DNA of 64,000 bases, taken from contig NZ_LAJG01000024.1 of NCBI RefSeq assembly GCF_000970455.1, positions 166,723 through 230,722 of the forward strand. The letters run 5' to 3'. The position numbers and the translations under genes were made by a program. Under the pieces are notes generated by a model. That model searched no databases. It saw nothing but the letters and a program-made list of their open reading frames with translations, and was not told the DNA's origin. How positions within the stretch are numbered: the stretch's first letter is position 1; every line of letters starts with the position of its first letter. Origin of the DNA: Devosia soli (GTDB lineage Bacteria; Pseudomonadota; Alphaproteobacteria; Rhizobiales; Devosiaceae). This document shows, in pieces, positions 17,084 through 25,620 of this stretch.

Positions 17084-18535
17084 ATGAGCAAGGTTATCAA
17101 GGGCGGGACGGTCGTTACGGCCGACTTGAGCTATGTCGCCGACGTCAAGATCGAGGGCGACGTCATCGTCGAGATCGGGCAGAACCTGTCGGGCGATGAG
17201 ATTCTGGATGCGACCGGTTGCTACGTCATGCCCGGCGGCATCGATCCGCATACCCATCTCGAAATGCCCTTCATGGGGACCTATTCCGCCGACGATTTTG
17301 AGAGCGGCTCGCGCGCCGGCCTTGCCGGGGGCACGACGATGGTCGTCGATTTCTGCCTGCCCAATCCGGATCAGAGCCTTCTTGAGGCGCTCAAGATGTG
17401 GGACAACAAGACCGGCAAGGCGAGCGCGGATTATTCGTTCCATATGGCGATCACCTGGTGGGGCGAGCAGGTGTTCAATGAGATGGCCGAGGTGGTCGAT
17501 CGCGGCATTACCTCGTTCAAGCATTTCATGGCCTATAAGGGCTCGCTGATGGTCAACGACGACGAGATGTTCGCTTCGTTCCAGCGCTGCGCGGCGCTCG
17601 GCGCACTGCCCCTCGTCCATGCCGAAAATGGCGATGTGGTTGCGGCGATGACCGCGAAGCTTCTCGCCGAAGGCAATAATGGGCCGGAGGGTCACGCCTA
17701 TTCCCGCCCGCCGGAAGTGGAAGGCGAAGCGACCAATCGCGCCATCATGATCGCCGATATGGCCGGCGTGCCGCTTTATGTGGTGCACGTCTCCTGCGAA
17801 CAGGCGCATGAAGCCATCCGCCGGGCGCGTCAGAAGGGGATGCGCGTTTATGGCGAACCGCTGGTGCAGCATCTCACCCTCGATGAGACCGAATACTTTA
17901 ATGCCGACTGGGATCATGCGGCGCGGCGCGTGATGTCGCCGCCGTTCAGGAACAAGGCGCATCAGGATTCGCTCTGGGCCGGGCTACAGGCGGGGTCGCT
18001 CTCCTGCGTCGCGACGGACCATTGCGCCTTCACCACCGCGCAAAAGCGGAACGGGGTCGGCAATTTTGCGAAAATCCCCAATGGGACGGGCGGACTCGAG
18101 GATCGTCTGCCGGTGCTCTGGACGGCTGGGGTCAATACCGGGCGGCTGACGCCGAACGAGTTCGTGGCGGTGACGTCGACCAACATCGCCAAGATTTTGA
18201 ACATGTACCCGAAAAAGGGTGCGGTGATGGTCGGGGCGGATGCGGACCTCATCGTCTGGGACCCGAAGCGCAAGAAGACCATTACGGCGAAAAGCCAGCA
18301 ATCGGTCATCGACTACAACGTGTTCGAAGGTTTTGAGGTGACGGGGATGCCGCGCTTCGTGTTGAGCCGGGGCAAGGTGTCCATCATCGAGAACGAGGTG
18401 AAGGCCGAGCCTGGCCACGGCAAGTTCGTGGCGCGCGAAGCCAAGAACCCGGTGAACCGGGCGCTGAGCCAATGGAAGGAGATCGTTGCGCCACGAAAAG
18501 TGGAGCGTGCGGGCATTCCGGCGACGGGCGTTTGA
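17084..18535 (+). CDS. hydA: Dihydropyrimidinase / hydantoinase
   Basis: A 483-residue amidohydrolase-superfamily enzyme that opens the ring of dihydrouracil or dihydrothymine (and hydantoins) to N-carbamoyl-beta-amino acids. The binuclear metal site is shown by DPHTHLEMPF, the lysine to be carboxylated in SFKHFMAYKG, LVHAENGDVV, VVHVSCEQAH and ATDHCAF. The ATG at 17084 follows AAGGGAACGAAG; a longer upstream reading has no family support. It is 71 bp after the amidohydrolase gene that would use its product. Dihydropyrimidine dehydrogenase, which supplies its substrate, is not found in the window. Confidence 0.94.
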   Translation: MSKVIKGGTVVTADLSYVADVKIEGDVIVEIGQNLSGDEILDATGCYVMPGGIDPHTHLEMPFMGTYSADDFESGSRAGLAGGTTMVVDFCLPNPDQSLLEALKMWDNKTGKASADYSFHMAITWWGEQVFNEMAEVVDRGITSFKHFMAYKGSLMVNDDEMFASFQRCAALGALPLVHAENGDVVAAMTAKLLAEGNNGPEGHAYSRPPEVEGEATNRAIMIADMAGVPLYVVHVSCEQAHEAIRRARQKGMRVYGEPLVQHLTLDETEYFNADWDHAARRVMSPPFRNKAHQDSLWAGLQAGSLSCVATDHCAFTTAQKRNGVGNFAKIPNGTGGLEDRLPVLWTAGVNTGRLTPNEFVAVTSTNIAKILNMYPKKGAVMVGADADLIVWDPKRKKTITAKSQQSVIDYNVFEGFEVTGMPRFVLSRGKVSIIENEVKAEPGHGKFVAREAKNPVNRALSQWKEIVAPRKVERAGIPATGV

Positions 18536-18583
18536 CGGCAGCATGATGAAAATGCAGGCACATCGCCGCGACACTGGCCGGAA

Positions 18584-18602
18584 ATCCACCGAATTGGTGG
18601 AT
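18584..18602. promoter_or_regulatory. Inverted repeat ATCCACC-N5-GGTGGAT before the ABC transporter genes
   Basis: Perfect 7-bp arms around GAATT, in the 137-bp gap between the dihydropyrimidinase gene and the ABC ATPase gene. No T-run follows, so an operator is more likely than a terminator. It does not match the RutR-type box at 12717-12732 well. Confidence 0.4.
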
Positions 18603-18672
18603 AGGCGGTACGCGGCATGCGCCTTGCATCAGGCATTGCAGGCCCATCCATAGGCTGAGAAAGGCACCACCC

Positions 18673-19500
18673 TTGTCCGTCACGACCACCACATCAACGA
18701 CAGGCACGGGTGCTGCACTCGCTGTCGTCCAGGCCCAAAACCTCGGCCTCACTTTTCCCACCGCCGATGGCGATGTCGTTGCTTTGTCCGACGTCAACCT
18801 GACCATCGAAAAGGGTGACTTCGTTTCATTCATCGGGCCGTCGGGCTGTGGCAAGACGACGTTTTTGCGCACCATTGCCGATCTCGAACAGCCGACCTCG
18901 GGCACGCTGCGCATCAACGGCCAGACGCCGGAAAACGCACGAAAAGACCGGGCCTATGGCTATGTGTTCCAGGCACCAGCACTCTATCCCTGGCGGACGA
19001 TCGAGAAGAACGTGGCGCTGCCGCTCGAAATCATGGGGCATTCGCAGGCCCAGCAGACCGAGCGGATCAAGCGGACGCTCGATCTCGTCAATCTTTCCGG
19101 GTTCGAAAAGAAATATCCCTGGCAGCTTTCGGGCGGCATGCAGCAGCGAGCCTCCATTGCGCGCGCCTTGGCTTTCGATGCCGATCTCCTGCTTATGGAT
19201 GAGCCCTTCGGGGCGCTCGACGAAATCGTGCGCGACCATCTCAATTCTGAGCTGCTGAAGCTCTGGGACAGGACCAAAAAAACGATCTGCTTTGTGACGC
19301 ATTCGATTCCCGAGGCGGTGTATCTCTCGACCAAGATCGTCGTCATGTCGCCGCGGCCGGGGCGGGTGACGGATGTCATCGAGAGCAATCTGCCGCGCGA
19401 GCGACCGCTCGATATTCGCGAGACGCCGGAGTTTCTGGCGATAGCGGCGCGGGTCAGGGATGGTTTGAGGGCCGGGCATAGTTATGAGGAGGTGGTGTGA
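18673..19500 (+). CDS. ABC transporter ATP-binding protein (NMT1/nitrate-taurine type)
   Basis: A 275-residue cytosolic ATPase of an importer. Walker A is GPSGCGKTT (about residues 56-64), the Q loop VFQAPALYPW, the signature LSGGMQQRASIARAL and Walker B LLLMDEPFGALDE. It is closest in style to the SsuB/TauB/ThiZ group. The start is a TTG at 18673 with AAAGG 8 nt before it. It forms one importer with the two permeases and binding protein downstream, probably bringing in a pyrimidine or related base. Confidence 0.92.
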   Translation: MSVTTTTSTTGTGAALAVVQAQNLGLTFPTADGDVVALSDVNLTIEKGDFVSFIGPSGCGKTTFLRTIADLEQPTSGTLRINGQTPENARKDRAYGYVFQAPALYPWRTIEKNVALPLEIMGHSQAQQTERIKRTLDLVNLSGFEKKYPWQLSGGMQQRASIARALAFDADLLLMDEPFGALDEIVRDHLNSELLKLWDRTKKTICFVTHSIPEAVYLSTKIVVMSPRPGRVTDVIESNLPRERPLDIRETPEFLAIAARVRDGLRAGHSYEEVV

Positions 19501-19519
19501 TGTTTTGGGCACCTCAGGG

Positions 19520-19637
19520 TTACCCCCTCCCAGCCTCCCCCTTGCAGGGGGCGGGACCGGCCGGTGAGCTGGGCGCCAATGCGGCAGAGCCACTGGAGCA
19601 GCCCCTCCCCCTTAGAGGGGGAGGTAGGGTGGGGGTG
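19520..19637. repeat. CCTCCCCC-type palindromic repeat pair (family A, copy 1)
   Basis: Two units face each other. One reads left to right at 19520-19556 (CCTCCCCCTTGCAGGGGG core). The second reads right to left at 19601-19637 (CCTCCCCCTTAGAGGGGGAG core, then TAGGGTGGGGG). The same paired layout is at 63849-63962 and a single unit is at 35061-35107. It is inserted between the ATPase and first permease genes of one operon and may form stable hairpins in the mRNA. Confidence 0.85.
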
Positions 19638-19645
19638 TTGCCACG

Positions 19646-20512
19646 GTGAACCGCATCCTCCCAATCCTCACCATTCTTCTCGCCATCCTCGCCTTCTGGT
19701 ATGCCGCTGCCATCTGGATGAATGCGCCGTGGCAGAACACGCTCAATGGTCGCGCAGACCTGACGGACGTGCCCTTCCTGACCTTCGCCCAGCAGACCTG
19801 GGGTCAGGACAAGCCGGTTTTGCCGGCGCCGCACCAGGTGTTTGCGGAAATCTGGAATGCGACGATGGGGCTCGAGTTTACCTCGCGCCGATCCTTGGCG
19901 CTTCATGCCTGGATCACGTTGTCGGCGACGCTTTTGGGCTTTGTGTTCGGGACGGCGCTTGGCGTGGGTCTGGCCGTCGCCATCATTCACAATGATGCTT
20001 CCGACCGGTCGCTGATGCCCTGGATCATTGCGAGCCAGACCATTCCTATTTTGGCGGTGGCGCCGATGGTGGTGGTGGGGCTTGGGGCCGTCGGAGTGAC
20101 GGGGCTGGTGCCCAAGGCGCTGATTTCGATGTATCTGTCGTTCTTTCCGGTCGTCGTCGGCATGGTCAAGGGCTTGCGCTCACCCGAGCGCATTCAGCTC
20201 GATCTGATGCGGACTTATGACGCCAATCCCTGGCAGGTCTTTTGGAAGCTGCGCTGGCCCTCCGCCCTGCCCTTTCTTTTTGCCTCGATGAAGGTCGGCA
20301 TCGCGATTTCGCTGATCGGGGCGGTGGTGGCCGAGCTCTCCAATGCCGCCGGGGGTGGCCTCGGGGTCCGGCTGCTCACGGGCTCCTACAATGGCCAGAC
20401 AGTGCAGATCTGGGCAGCGCTCTTTATCGCAGCGGGCCTGGCAGCGGTGCTGGTGGCGATCGTCGGGATGGCCGAGCGCGCGGTCAATGCGCCCAATGGG
20501 GTGCGGGCATGA
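19646..20512 (+). CDS. ABC transporter permease 1
   Basis: A 288-residue inner-membrane protein of the BPD-transport (SsuC/TauC-like) type with about six membrane segments. The cytoplasmic coupling motif is seen around GLRSPERIQLDLMRTYDANPW. The start is a GTG at 19646, immediately after the palindromic repeat and without a clear ribosome binding site. Its TGA overlaps the ATG of the second permease (ATGA), which implies translational coupling. It is part of the importer linked to the pyrimidine catabolic genes. Confidence 0.9.
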   Translation: MNRILPILTILLAILAFWYAAAIWMNAPWQNTLNGRADLTDVPFLTFAQQTWGQDKPVLPAPHQVFAEIWNATMGLEFTSRRSLALHAWITLSATLLGFVFGTALGVGLAVAIIHNDASDRSLMPWIIASQTIPILAVAPMVVVGLGAVGVTGLVPKALISMYLSFFPVVVGMVKGLRSPERIQLDLMRTYDANPWQVFWKLRWPSALPFLFASMKVGIAISLIGAVVAELSNAAGGGLGVRLLTGSYNGQTVQIWAALFIAAGLAAVLVAIVGMAERAVNAPNGVRA

Positions 20513-21642
20513 TTTTTCGGCATCGCATCCTTGCCACTCTGGGGACGCTGTCTGCGCTGCTGGCTATCGTAACGCCAGAGGTGGTGCTGGCGGACGGCGC
20601 GGCTGCTCCGGCTGGGCGCCTCCTCCTGTTGCCCATCATTGGCCTTGTTCTCGCTGGCGGAATCGGGCTTTTGACCCGCTGGACGCTGTGGCAGCCGCTG
20701 GTCAGCCTGGTGCTGCTCTTTGGTTCGGCGCTCATGCTGCCCGGCGCGGTGGCTGGCTTTGCCGGGGCTATTGGCGGGCCGGCTTACTGGCAGAGCCTTA
20801 TCGCATTCTGGCTGCTGACCTGGAATTTTGCCGAGCGGCTTTCGGCGGCCATTCGCGATGGGCGATTGCCCGAGACGGGTACAGGCGTCATCATTCCCAT
20901 TACCTTCGGGCTGACGCTGCTGATCCTCTGGGAAGCGATTACACGCGGCGCCAATGTGCCACCCGTGTTGCTTCCCGCCCCGTCGGCGATCGGGACACAA
21001 TTGGCCAATTCGGCGCCGATCCTCTGGGCCGATTTCGTCCAGACTTTTATCAAGTCGGTCATTCCCGGCTACGTCATCGGCTGCCTTGCCGGGCTGGTCG
21101 TTGCCATAGCCGTTGATCGCTCGCCCTTCCTGAAAGCCGGGCTCCTGCCGATCGGCAATTTCATGTCGGCGCTGCCGATCATCGGCATCGCGCCCATCAT
21201 GGTCATGTGGTTCGGCTTTGATTGGCAGAGCAAAGCCGCCGTCGTCGTCGCGATGACGTTTTTCCCCATGCTGGTCAACACGGTGGCGGGGCTCAATGCG
21301 GCCTCCTCCATCGAGCGCGACCTGATGCGCACCTATGCTGCCTCCTATTGGCAGACGCTGCTTAAACTGCGCCTCCCCGCTGCGGGGCCGTTTATTTTCA
21401 ATGCCCTCAAGATCAACTCGACTCTGGCCTTGATCGGCGCAATCGTAGCGGAATTCTTCGGGACGCCTGTTGTGGGGATGGGCTTCCGAATTTCGACCGG
21501 GGTGGGGCGTCTTGCCATCGACCTGGTCTGGGCGGAGATCGCGGTTGCCGCGGTCGCGGGGTCTGCCTTCTACGGGGTGCTCGCCCTCATCGAAAGGGGC
21601 GTCACCTTCTGGCATCCGTCGGTCCGTGGTGGACGGGCGTAA
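20509..21642 (+). CDS. ABC transporter permease 2
   Basis: A 377-residue permease, about 90 residues longer than its partner because of an N-terminal region with roughly four extra membrane segments. The conserved permease domain occupies the second half, with LLPAPSAIGTQL, MSALPIIGIAPIMVMWFG and the coupling motif AASSIERDLMRTYAASYW. It starts at 20509 in a 4-bp ATGA overlap with permease 1. The two permeases would form a heterodimer in the membrane. Confidence 0.9.
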   Translation: MIFRHRILATLGTLSALLAIVTPEVVLADGAAAPAGRLLLLPIIGLVLAGGIGLLTRWTLWQPLVSLVLLFGSALMLPGAVAGFAGAIGGPAYWQSLIAFWLLTWNFAERLSAAIRDGRLPETGTGVIIPITFGLTLLILWEAITRGANVPPVLLPAPSAIGTQLANSAPILWADFVQTFIKSVIPGYVIGCLAGLVVAIAVDRSPFLKAGLLPIGNFMSALPIIGIAPIMVMWFGFDWQSKAAVVVAMTFFPMLVNTVAGLNAASSIERDLMRTYAASYWQTLLKLRLPAAGPFIFNALKINSTLALIGAIVAEFFGTPVVGMGFRISTGVGRLAIDLVWAEIAVAAVAGSAFYGVLALIERGVTFWHPSVRGGRA

Positions 21643-21669
21643 GGGAAAACAGGGAAAAGGGAACGACAC

Positions 21670-22650
21670 ATGAAAACTCTTCTTACGGGCCTTCTTGCAG
21701 GCACCATGGCGCTGGCCGCTCTGCCAAGCGCCTTTGCGGCCGATGCACTCACACTGCAATTGAAGTGGGTGACCCAAGCGCAGTTCGCTGGCTATCTCGT
21801 CGCCAAGGAAAAGGGCTTTTACGACGAGGAAGATATCGATCTGACCATCCTGCCCGGCGGGCCGAACATCGCGCCGGAACAGGTGATCGCCGGGGGCGGC
21901 GCCGACATCATCGTCACCTGGATGGCGGCCGGTCTTGCCGCGCGCGATACCGGCGTGCCGCTCGTCAACATTGCCCAGCCGTTCAAGCGCTCGGGCCTGA
22001 TGATGATCTGCCCCAAGGAAAACAACATCAACACCGTCGCCGACTTCCCGGGCCATACGCTGGGCGTCTGGTTCTTCGGCAACGAGTATCCGTTCTTTGC
22101 CTGGATGAACAAGGAAGGCATCAAGACCGATGGCTCGCCCGAAGGCGTCACCGTTTTGCAGCAGAGCTTCGACATCCAGCCGATGATCCAGGGCCAGGCG
22201 GACTGTATCTCGGTGATGACCTATAACGAATATGGCCAGGCGCTCGACGCCGGCTATGGCCCGGATAACCTGACCATCTTCAACTATACCGAGATGGGCA
22301 ATGACCTCTTGGAAGACGGGCTTTATGTCATGGAAGACACGCTCGACGATCCGGCCAAGGTCGATGCCTATACCCGCTTTGTCCGCGCCTCGATGAAGGG
22401 TTGGCAGTATGCGCTCGACAACCCCGAGGAAGCCGCGCAGATCGTCGTCGACAGCGACGAAACCGGCGCTGCGACCCTCGAGCACCAGCTCTATATGGTG
22501 GGCGAAGTATCAAAACTCGTCGACGCCAATGATGCCGCGCTCGACATGACGACCTATGACCGCACGGTCAAGGCGCTCCTTGACCAGCAGATCATCAAGG
22601 CCGAGCCGGAAGGCGCCTACACCACCGTCGTCACCGACGCGCTGAAGTAG
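21670..22650 (+). CDS. NMT1/THI5-like ABC transporter substrate-binding protein
   Basis: A 326-residue periplasmic binding protein with a signal peptide (cleavage near LPSAFAA, about residue 23). It has the NMT1-like opening LTLQLKWVTQAQFAGYLVAKEKGFY. The family binds pyrimidine moieties, nitrate-type or sulfonate ligands. In rhizobial genomes such proteins lie with hydantoinase and dihydropyrimidinase genes. It follows permease 2 by 27 bp and ends the operon ahead of a clear terminator. The ligand is inferred to be a pyrimidine or its breakdown product. Confidence 0.9.
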   Translation: MKTLLTGLLAGTMALAALPSAFAADALTLQLKWVTQAQFAGYLVAKEKGFYDEEDIDLTILPGGPNIAPEQVIAGGGADIIVTWMAAGLAARDTGVPLVNIAQPFKRSGLMMICPKENNINTVADFPGHTLGVWFFGNEYPFFAWMNKEGIKTDGSPEGVTVLQQSFDIQPMIQGQADCISVMTYNEYGQALDAGYGPDNLTIFNYTEMGNDLLEDGLYVMEDTLDDPAKVDAYTRFVRASMKGWQYALDNPEEAAQIVVDSDETGAATLEHQLYMVGEVSKLVDANDAALDMTTYDRTVKALLDQQIIKAEPEGAYTTVVTDALK

Positions 22651-22669
22651 TTTTTGGGCCTTGCGACTG

Positions 22670-22702
22670 GCGGGCGGGGAGCGATCCCTGCCCGCTTTTG
22701 TT
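22670..22702 (+). terminator. Rho-independent terminator of the transporter operon
   Basis: GCGGGCGGGGA pairs with TCCCTGCCCGC (one G-U pair) around GCGA and is followed by TTTTGTTT, 20 bp after the binding-protein stop codon. Confidence 0.85.
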
Positions 22703-22794
22703 TGGGTGGATGCGTGGGGAGCGCCGGTCCAAATCCCAAAAATCTTGAAATTGCCATCGATCATCGGCACAAGGCGCAAAACCGAGGAGAGCCC

Positions 22795-22989
22795 ATGCCG
22801 ACAGATCCGCTTACCCTGATGGGTTTTGGCATTGGCGCCGTGGTCATCGCCTGGCTCGTCTTCTCGGTGGTCAAAAAAGTGGTCGGGATCGCCATCGTGC
22901 TGGCGCTCGCGGCCGGCGCCTGGTTCCTCTATGCCAACCCGCAATACCTCGCGCCCATCGTGGCCTATGTGCGCCAGTTTACCGGCTGA
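22795..22989 (+). CDS. Small two-span membrane protein (64 aa)
   Basis: A protein of 64 residues with two hydrophobic segments (about 10-25, FGIGAVVIAWLVFSVV, and 31-47, VGIAIVLALAAGAWFLYA) separated by KK. The ATG follows GAGGAG with good spacing. I recognise no named family. It is the first of four consecutive small or membrane protein genes ending at a terminator at 24184. A role in envelope or stress physiology is only a guess from that neighbourhood. Confidence 0.75.
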   Translation: MPTDPLTLMGFGIGAVVIAWLVFSVVKKVVGIAIVLALAAGAWFLYANPQYLAPIVAYVRQFTG

Positions 22990-22999
22990 ACGCCTCGCC

Positions 23000-23024
23000 G
23001 GAACGAATCGGTTCGCTCTCAGTT
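23000..23024 (+). promoter_or_regulatory. EcfG-type stress promoter (GGAAC-N16-AGTT)
   Basis: GGAAC at 23000-23004 and AGTT at 23021-23024 are 16 bp apart. This is close to the alphaproteobacterial general-stress sigma factor EcfG consensus GGAAC-N16/17-CGTT. Transcription would start just before the 24-residue ORF at 23059. It is the only intergenic match of this quality that I noticed. Confidence 0.55.
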
Positions 23025-23058
23025 GTGTGAACACACGTAACTTACGGAGGGCTCACTC

Positions 23059-23133
23059 ATGAATTCCATCATCTATCTCGTCGGTCTCGTGGTCATCGTC
23101 ATGGCCATCCTGTCGTTCATCGGCCTCGCCTGA
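23059..23133 (+). CDS. 24-residue single-span membrane peptide
   Basis: A very short ORF, MNSIIYLVGLVVIVMAILSF plus four more residues, almost all of it one membrane helix. It has a strong ribosome binding site (GGAGGG, 7 nt before the ATG) and follows the EcfG-like promoter. It ends 16 bp before the next gene, which suggests an operon. Similar tiny hydrophobic proteins occur in other Hyphomicrobiales, but I know no established function. Confidence 0.7.
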   Translation: MNSIIYLVGLVVIVMAILSFIGLA

Positions 23134-23149
23134 GCCGGGGGCAGACACC

Positions 23150-24046
23150 ATGACCATCGTTCAACCGACCGAAGTTGCGGTCGTCGACGCTTCTGCCGCG
23201 CGTGACAGCGCCAGCTATGTCGACTGGTCCGCGATCATCGCCGGCATCATCTTTGCCTGCGCCATCTCGCTGCTTTTCATCGCCTTCGGCTCGGCCGTCG
23301 GCCTCAACTTCGTCGATTTCAATGCCCGTGAAGGCGCCCCGGGCGTCTTGGTCGGCATTGCCGCAGCCAGCTGGTTCCTATGGGTCCAGGTTTCGAGCCT
23401 GATGGCTGGCGGCTATCTCGCCGGACGCCTGCGCCGCCGCCATTTCGACGCGACGGAAGACGAAAGCGATGTGCGCGATGGCGCCCATGGCCTGATCGTC
23501 TGGGCCGGCGCAACCGTGCTCGGTGCCATCATCGCCGTCGGCGGTGTGGGTGCTGCAGCCAATATGGCCGGTTCGGCGCTGGCAACTGCCACGACCGCGA
23601 CGTCCAATGTGGCCGAGGGCGCTGCCGATGCGATCGACCCCAATGCCTATTTCACCGACCAGCTCTTCCGCTCGGCCCAGCCTGCCGCTGGCGATACGGA
23701 AGCAGCGCGCGGCGAAGCGGCCCGCATCTTCGCCCAGGCAGCGCTTGGTGACGGCACCGTGCCGGAAGCCGACCGCACCTATCTCGCCCAGGTCGTTGCT
23801 GCCAATACCGGCCTCACGCCGGAAGAATCGGCGGCCCGCGTCGACCAGGTGATCGTCGGCATCGACGGCGCCAAGCAGCAGGCCGTGGAAGCGGCGCGTA
23901 TCGCCCGCAATACGGCGATCATCGCGGCCTTCCTTATTGCTGCAACGACGCTGGTTTCGGCCATCGGCGCCTATTGGGCAGCCCAGAAGGGCGGCAACCA
24001 CCGCGACGACAATACGGTCCTCGCCGACGTTTTCCGTCGGTTCTGA
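23150..24046 (+). CDS. Membrane protein of unknown function, alanine-rich loop
   Basis: A 298-residue protein with three membrane regions near the N-terminus (about 27-50, 65-90 and 118-142). A long alanine-rich hydrophilic, presumably extracytoplasmic, domain follows (about 145-255), then a last membrane segment near 258-280 before a polar tail. It starts right after the 24-residue gene and is followed by another tiny membrane gene after 24 bp. I cannot name a family with confidence. The EcfG-like promoter upstream suggests stress-induced expression. Confidence 0.75.
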   Translation: MTIVQPTEVAVVDASAARDSASYVDWSAIIAGIIFACAISLLFIAFGSAVGLNFVDFNAREGAPGVLVGIAAASWFLWVQVSSLMAGGYLAGRLRRRHFDATEDESDVRDGAHGLIVWAGATVLGAIIAVGGVGAAANMAGSALATATTATSNVAEGAADAIDPNAYFTDQLFRSAQPAAGDTEAARGEAARIFAQAALGDGTVPEADRTYLAQVVAANTGLTPEESAARVDQVIVGIDGAKQQAVEAARIARNTAIIAAFLIAATTLVSAIGAYWAAQKGGNHRDDNTVLADVFRRF

Positions 24047-24070
24047 TCAGACGGGGAAAGGAAACACACC

Positions 24071-24145
24071 ATGTTCAAAGGTCTTGCCCTCTGGCTCCTC
24101 GGCGTACCGATCTGGCTGATCATCATCATCTTCCTCGTCACCTGA
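24071..24145 (+). CDS. Second 24-residue single-span membrane peptide
   Basis: The ORF MFKGLALWLLGVPIWLIIII continues with FLVT and stops. It has a good ribosome binding site (AAAGGAAA) and lies 24 bp after the 298-residue membrane protein gene, just ahead of a strong terminator. Its composition is nearly pure membrane helix with Trp and Pro in the middle. The placement argues for a real, cotranscribed small protein. Confidence 0.7.
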   Translation: MFKGLALWLLGVPIWLIIIIFLVT

Positions 24146-24158
24146 CGGGAAAAAGAAG

Positions 24159-24184
24159 CGGGGCCGAAAGGCCCCGTTTTTTTT
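24159..24184 (+). terminator. Strong rho-independent terminator
   Basis: The stem GGGGCC-GAAA-GGCCCC is followed by G and eight T residues. It closes the small-membrane-protein cluster, 14 bp after its last stop codon. Confidence 0.95.
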
Positions 24185-24197
24185 GCGCCCTTAGCCG

Positions 24198-24276
24198 TCA
24201 TTGCCGGGCTTGTCCCGGCAATCCATCTTCGGAGCCGGTTAGTATCGTGGACCACCGGGACAAACCCGGTGGTGAC
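24198..24276. repeat. Composite REP-like element (family B, copy 1)
   Basis: Two hairpins in series. ATTGCCGGG / CCCGGCAAT (24200-24222) has a 5-nt loop and ACCACCGGG / CCCGGTGGT (24251-24273) has a 5-nt loop; both have perfect 9-bp arms and are joined by a short spacer. The same two units occur in reverse orientation at 32771-32840. Both copies lie between convergent genes. Confidence 0.88.
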
Positions 24277-24307
24277 GTTGGTCAGAAATCAATGGAGCTG
24301 TTCGCCG

Positions 24308-25534
24308 TCAGGCGTCAGGATGCTTGAAGACCAGCGCAGCGTTGGTGCCGCCGAAGCCGAAGGAGTTCGACAGGACATAGCCGAGGTCGACGTCGTCGCG
24401 GCGCTGGCGGAGGATTGGCATGTCGGCAAAGGCCGGGTCGAGGACTTCGATATTGGCGCTTTCGGCGATGAAGCGGTGCTTCATCATCAGGATAGAATAG
24501 ATCGATTCGTGCACGCCGGTGGCGCCCTGGCTGTGACCGGTCAGCGACTTGGTAGCCGAGATGGGCGGGCACTTGTCCTCGTTGCCGAAGACGGCGCGGA
24601 GCGCTTCGATTTCCTTGAGATCGCCGACCGGGGTCGAGGTGGCATGGGGATTGATGTAGTCGATCGGAGCCTTGATGTTCTTGAGGGCCATGCGCATGCA
24701 GCGCTCGGCGCCTTCACCCGAGGGTGCGACCATGTCGAGACCGTCGGAGGTCGCGCCATAACCAACGACTTCGGCCCAGATTTTCGCGCCGCGGGCCTTG
24801 GCGTGTTCGAGCTCTTCGAGCACCAGCACACCGGCGCCGCCGGAGATGACGAAGCCGTCGCGGGCCGCGTCGTAGCAGCGCGAGGCTTTTTCGGGCGTGT
24901 CGTTATAATTGGAACTCATCGCACCCATGGCGTCGAAGAGATCGGACAGCGTCCAGTCGAGGTCTTCGTGGCCGCCGGCAAAGACGATGTCCTGCTTGCC
25001 GAGCATGATCTGTTCCATGGCATTGCCGATGCAATGCTTGGAGGTCGCGCAGGCCGCGGTGATCGTGTAGTTGACGCCCTTGATGGCAAAGGCGGTCGCG
25101 AGCGTAGCTGATGCCGTCGAGCCCATGGCCTTGGGTACGGCGAGCGGCCCGATGCGCTTGGGCGATTTCTTTTCGCGCGTGACATCGGCGGCTTCGACGA
25201 TGGTGCGCGTGGACGCGCCGCCCGAACCCATGACGATGCCGGTCATCGGGTTGGAGATATCGGACGCTTCGAGCCCTGCATCGGCGATCGCCTGCTGCAT
25301 GGCGAGATAATTCCAGGCCGCGCCCTTGCCCATGAAGCGGGTGACACGGCGATCCAGAATTTCAAAGGGATCAAGGCGCGGATCGCCCTTGACCTGCGAG
25401 CGGAAACCCAGTTCGGCATAGTCTTCGGCAAAAACGATGCCGGGCTTGGCCGTACGCAGGCTGGTCGTCACTTCGTCGAGCGAGTTGCCGATCGAAGAGA
25501 TGATACCCATGCCGGTTACCACTACTCGTCTCAT
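24308..25534 (-). CDS. fabB: Beta-ketoacyl-ACP synthase I FabB
   Basis: A 408-residue condensing enzyme of type II fatty acid synthesis, needed with FabA for unsaturated fatty acids. The active-site Cys lies in [16 protein letters not shown] (about residue 161). The two catalytic histidines are in [11 protein letters not shown] and TGHSQGATG, and the terminal [14 protein letters not shown] is typical. It starts at 25534, 86 bp after fabA, in the conserved fabA-fabB order. The fabI gene that often follows in related genomes is not here; instead a repeat element and a convergent operon follow. Confidence 0.96.
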   Translation of the reverse strand: MRRVVVTGMGIISSIGNSLDEVTTSLRTAKPGIVFAEDYAELGFRSQVKGDPRLDPFEILDRRVTRFMGKGAAWNYLAMQQAIADAGLEASDISNPMTGIVMGSGGASTRTIVEAADVTREKKSPKRIGPLAVPKAMGSTASATLATAFAIKGVNYTITAACATSKHCIGNAMEQIMLGKQDIVFAGGHEDLDWTLSDLFDAMGAMSSNYNDTPEKASRCYDAARDGFVISGGAGVLVLEELEHAKARGAKIWAEVVGYGATSDGLDMVAPSGEGAERCMRMALKNIKAPIDYINPHATSTPVGDLKEIEALRAVFGNEDKCPPISATKSLTGHSQGATGVHESIYSILMMKHRFIAESANIEVLDPAFADMPILRQRRDDVDLGYVLSNSFGFGGTNAALVFKHPDA

Positions 25535-25620
25535 GTCATCCTCGCTTCTCGTCGCATGGGTGCCATTGGGGCCTGGCGCCTCATATATAGTTCGGAACGG
25601 TTCGGCATTAAGACCGAAGA

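Noticed and set aside
19520..19637. Possible CRISPR or tandem array because of repeated CCTCCCCC motifs
   Set aside because: There are only two units, facing each other, with no regular spacers. They fit REP-type palindromes found at other loci.
20386..22485. A 699-codon open frame on the minus strand
   Set aside because: It lies antisense to the second permease and the binding protein, which have clear family motifs. The frame is full of Arg, His and Asp as expected from the complement of GC-rich third positions.
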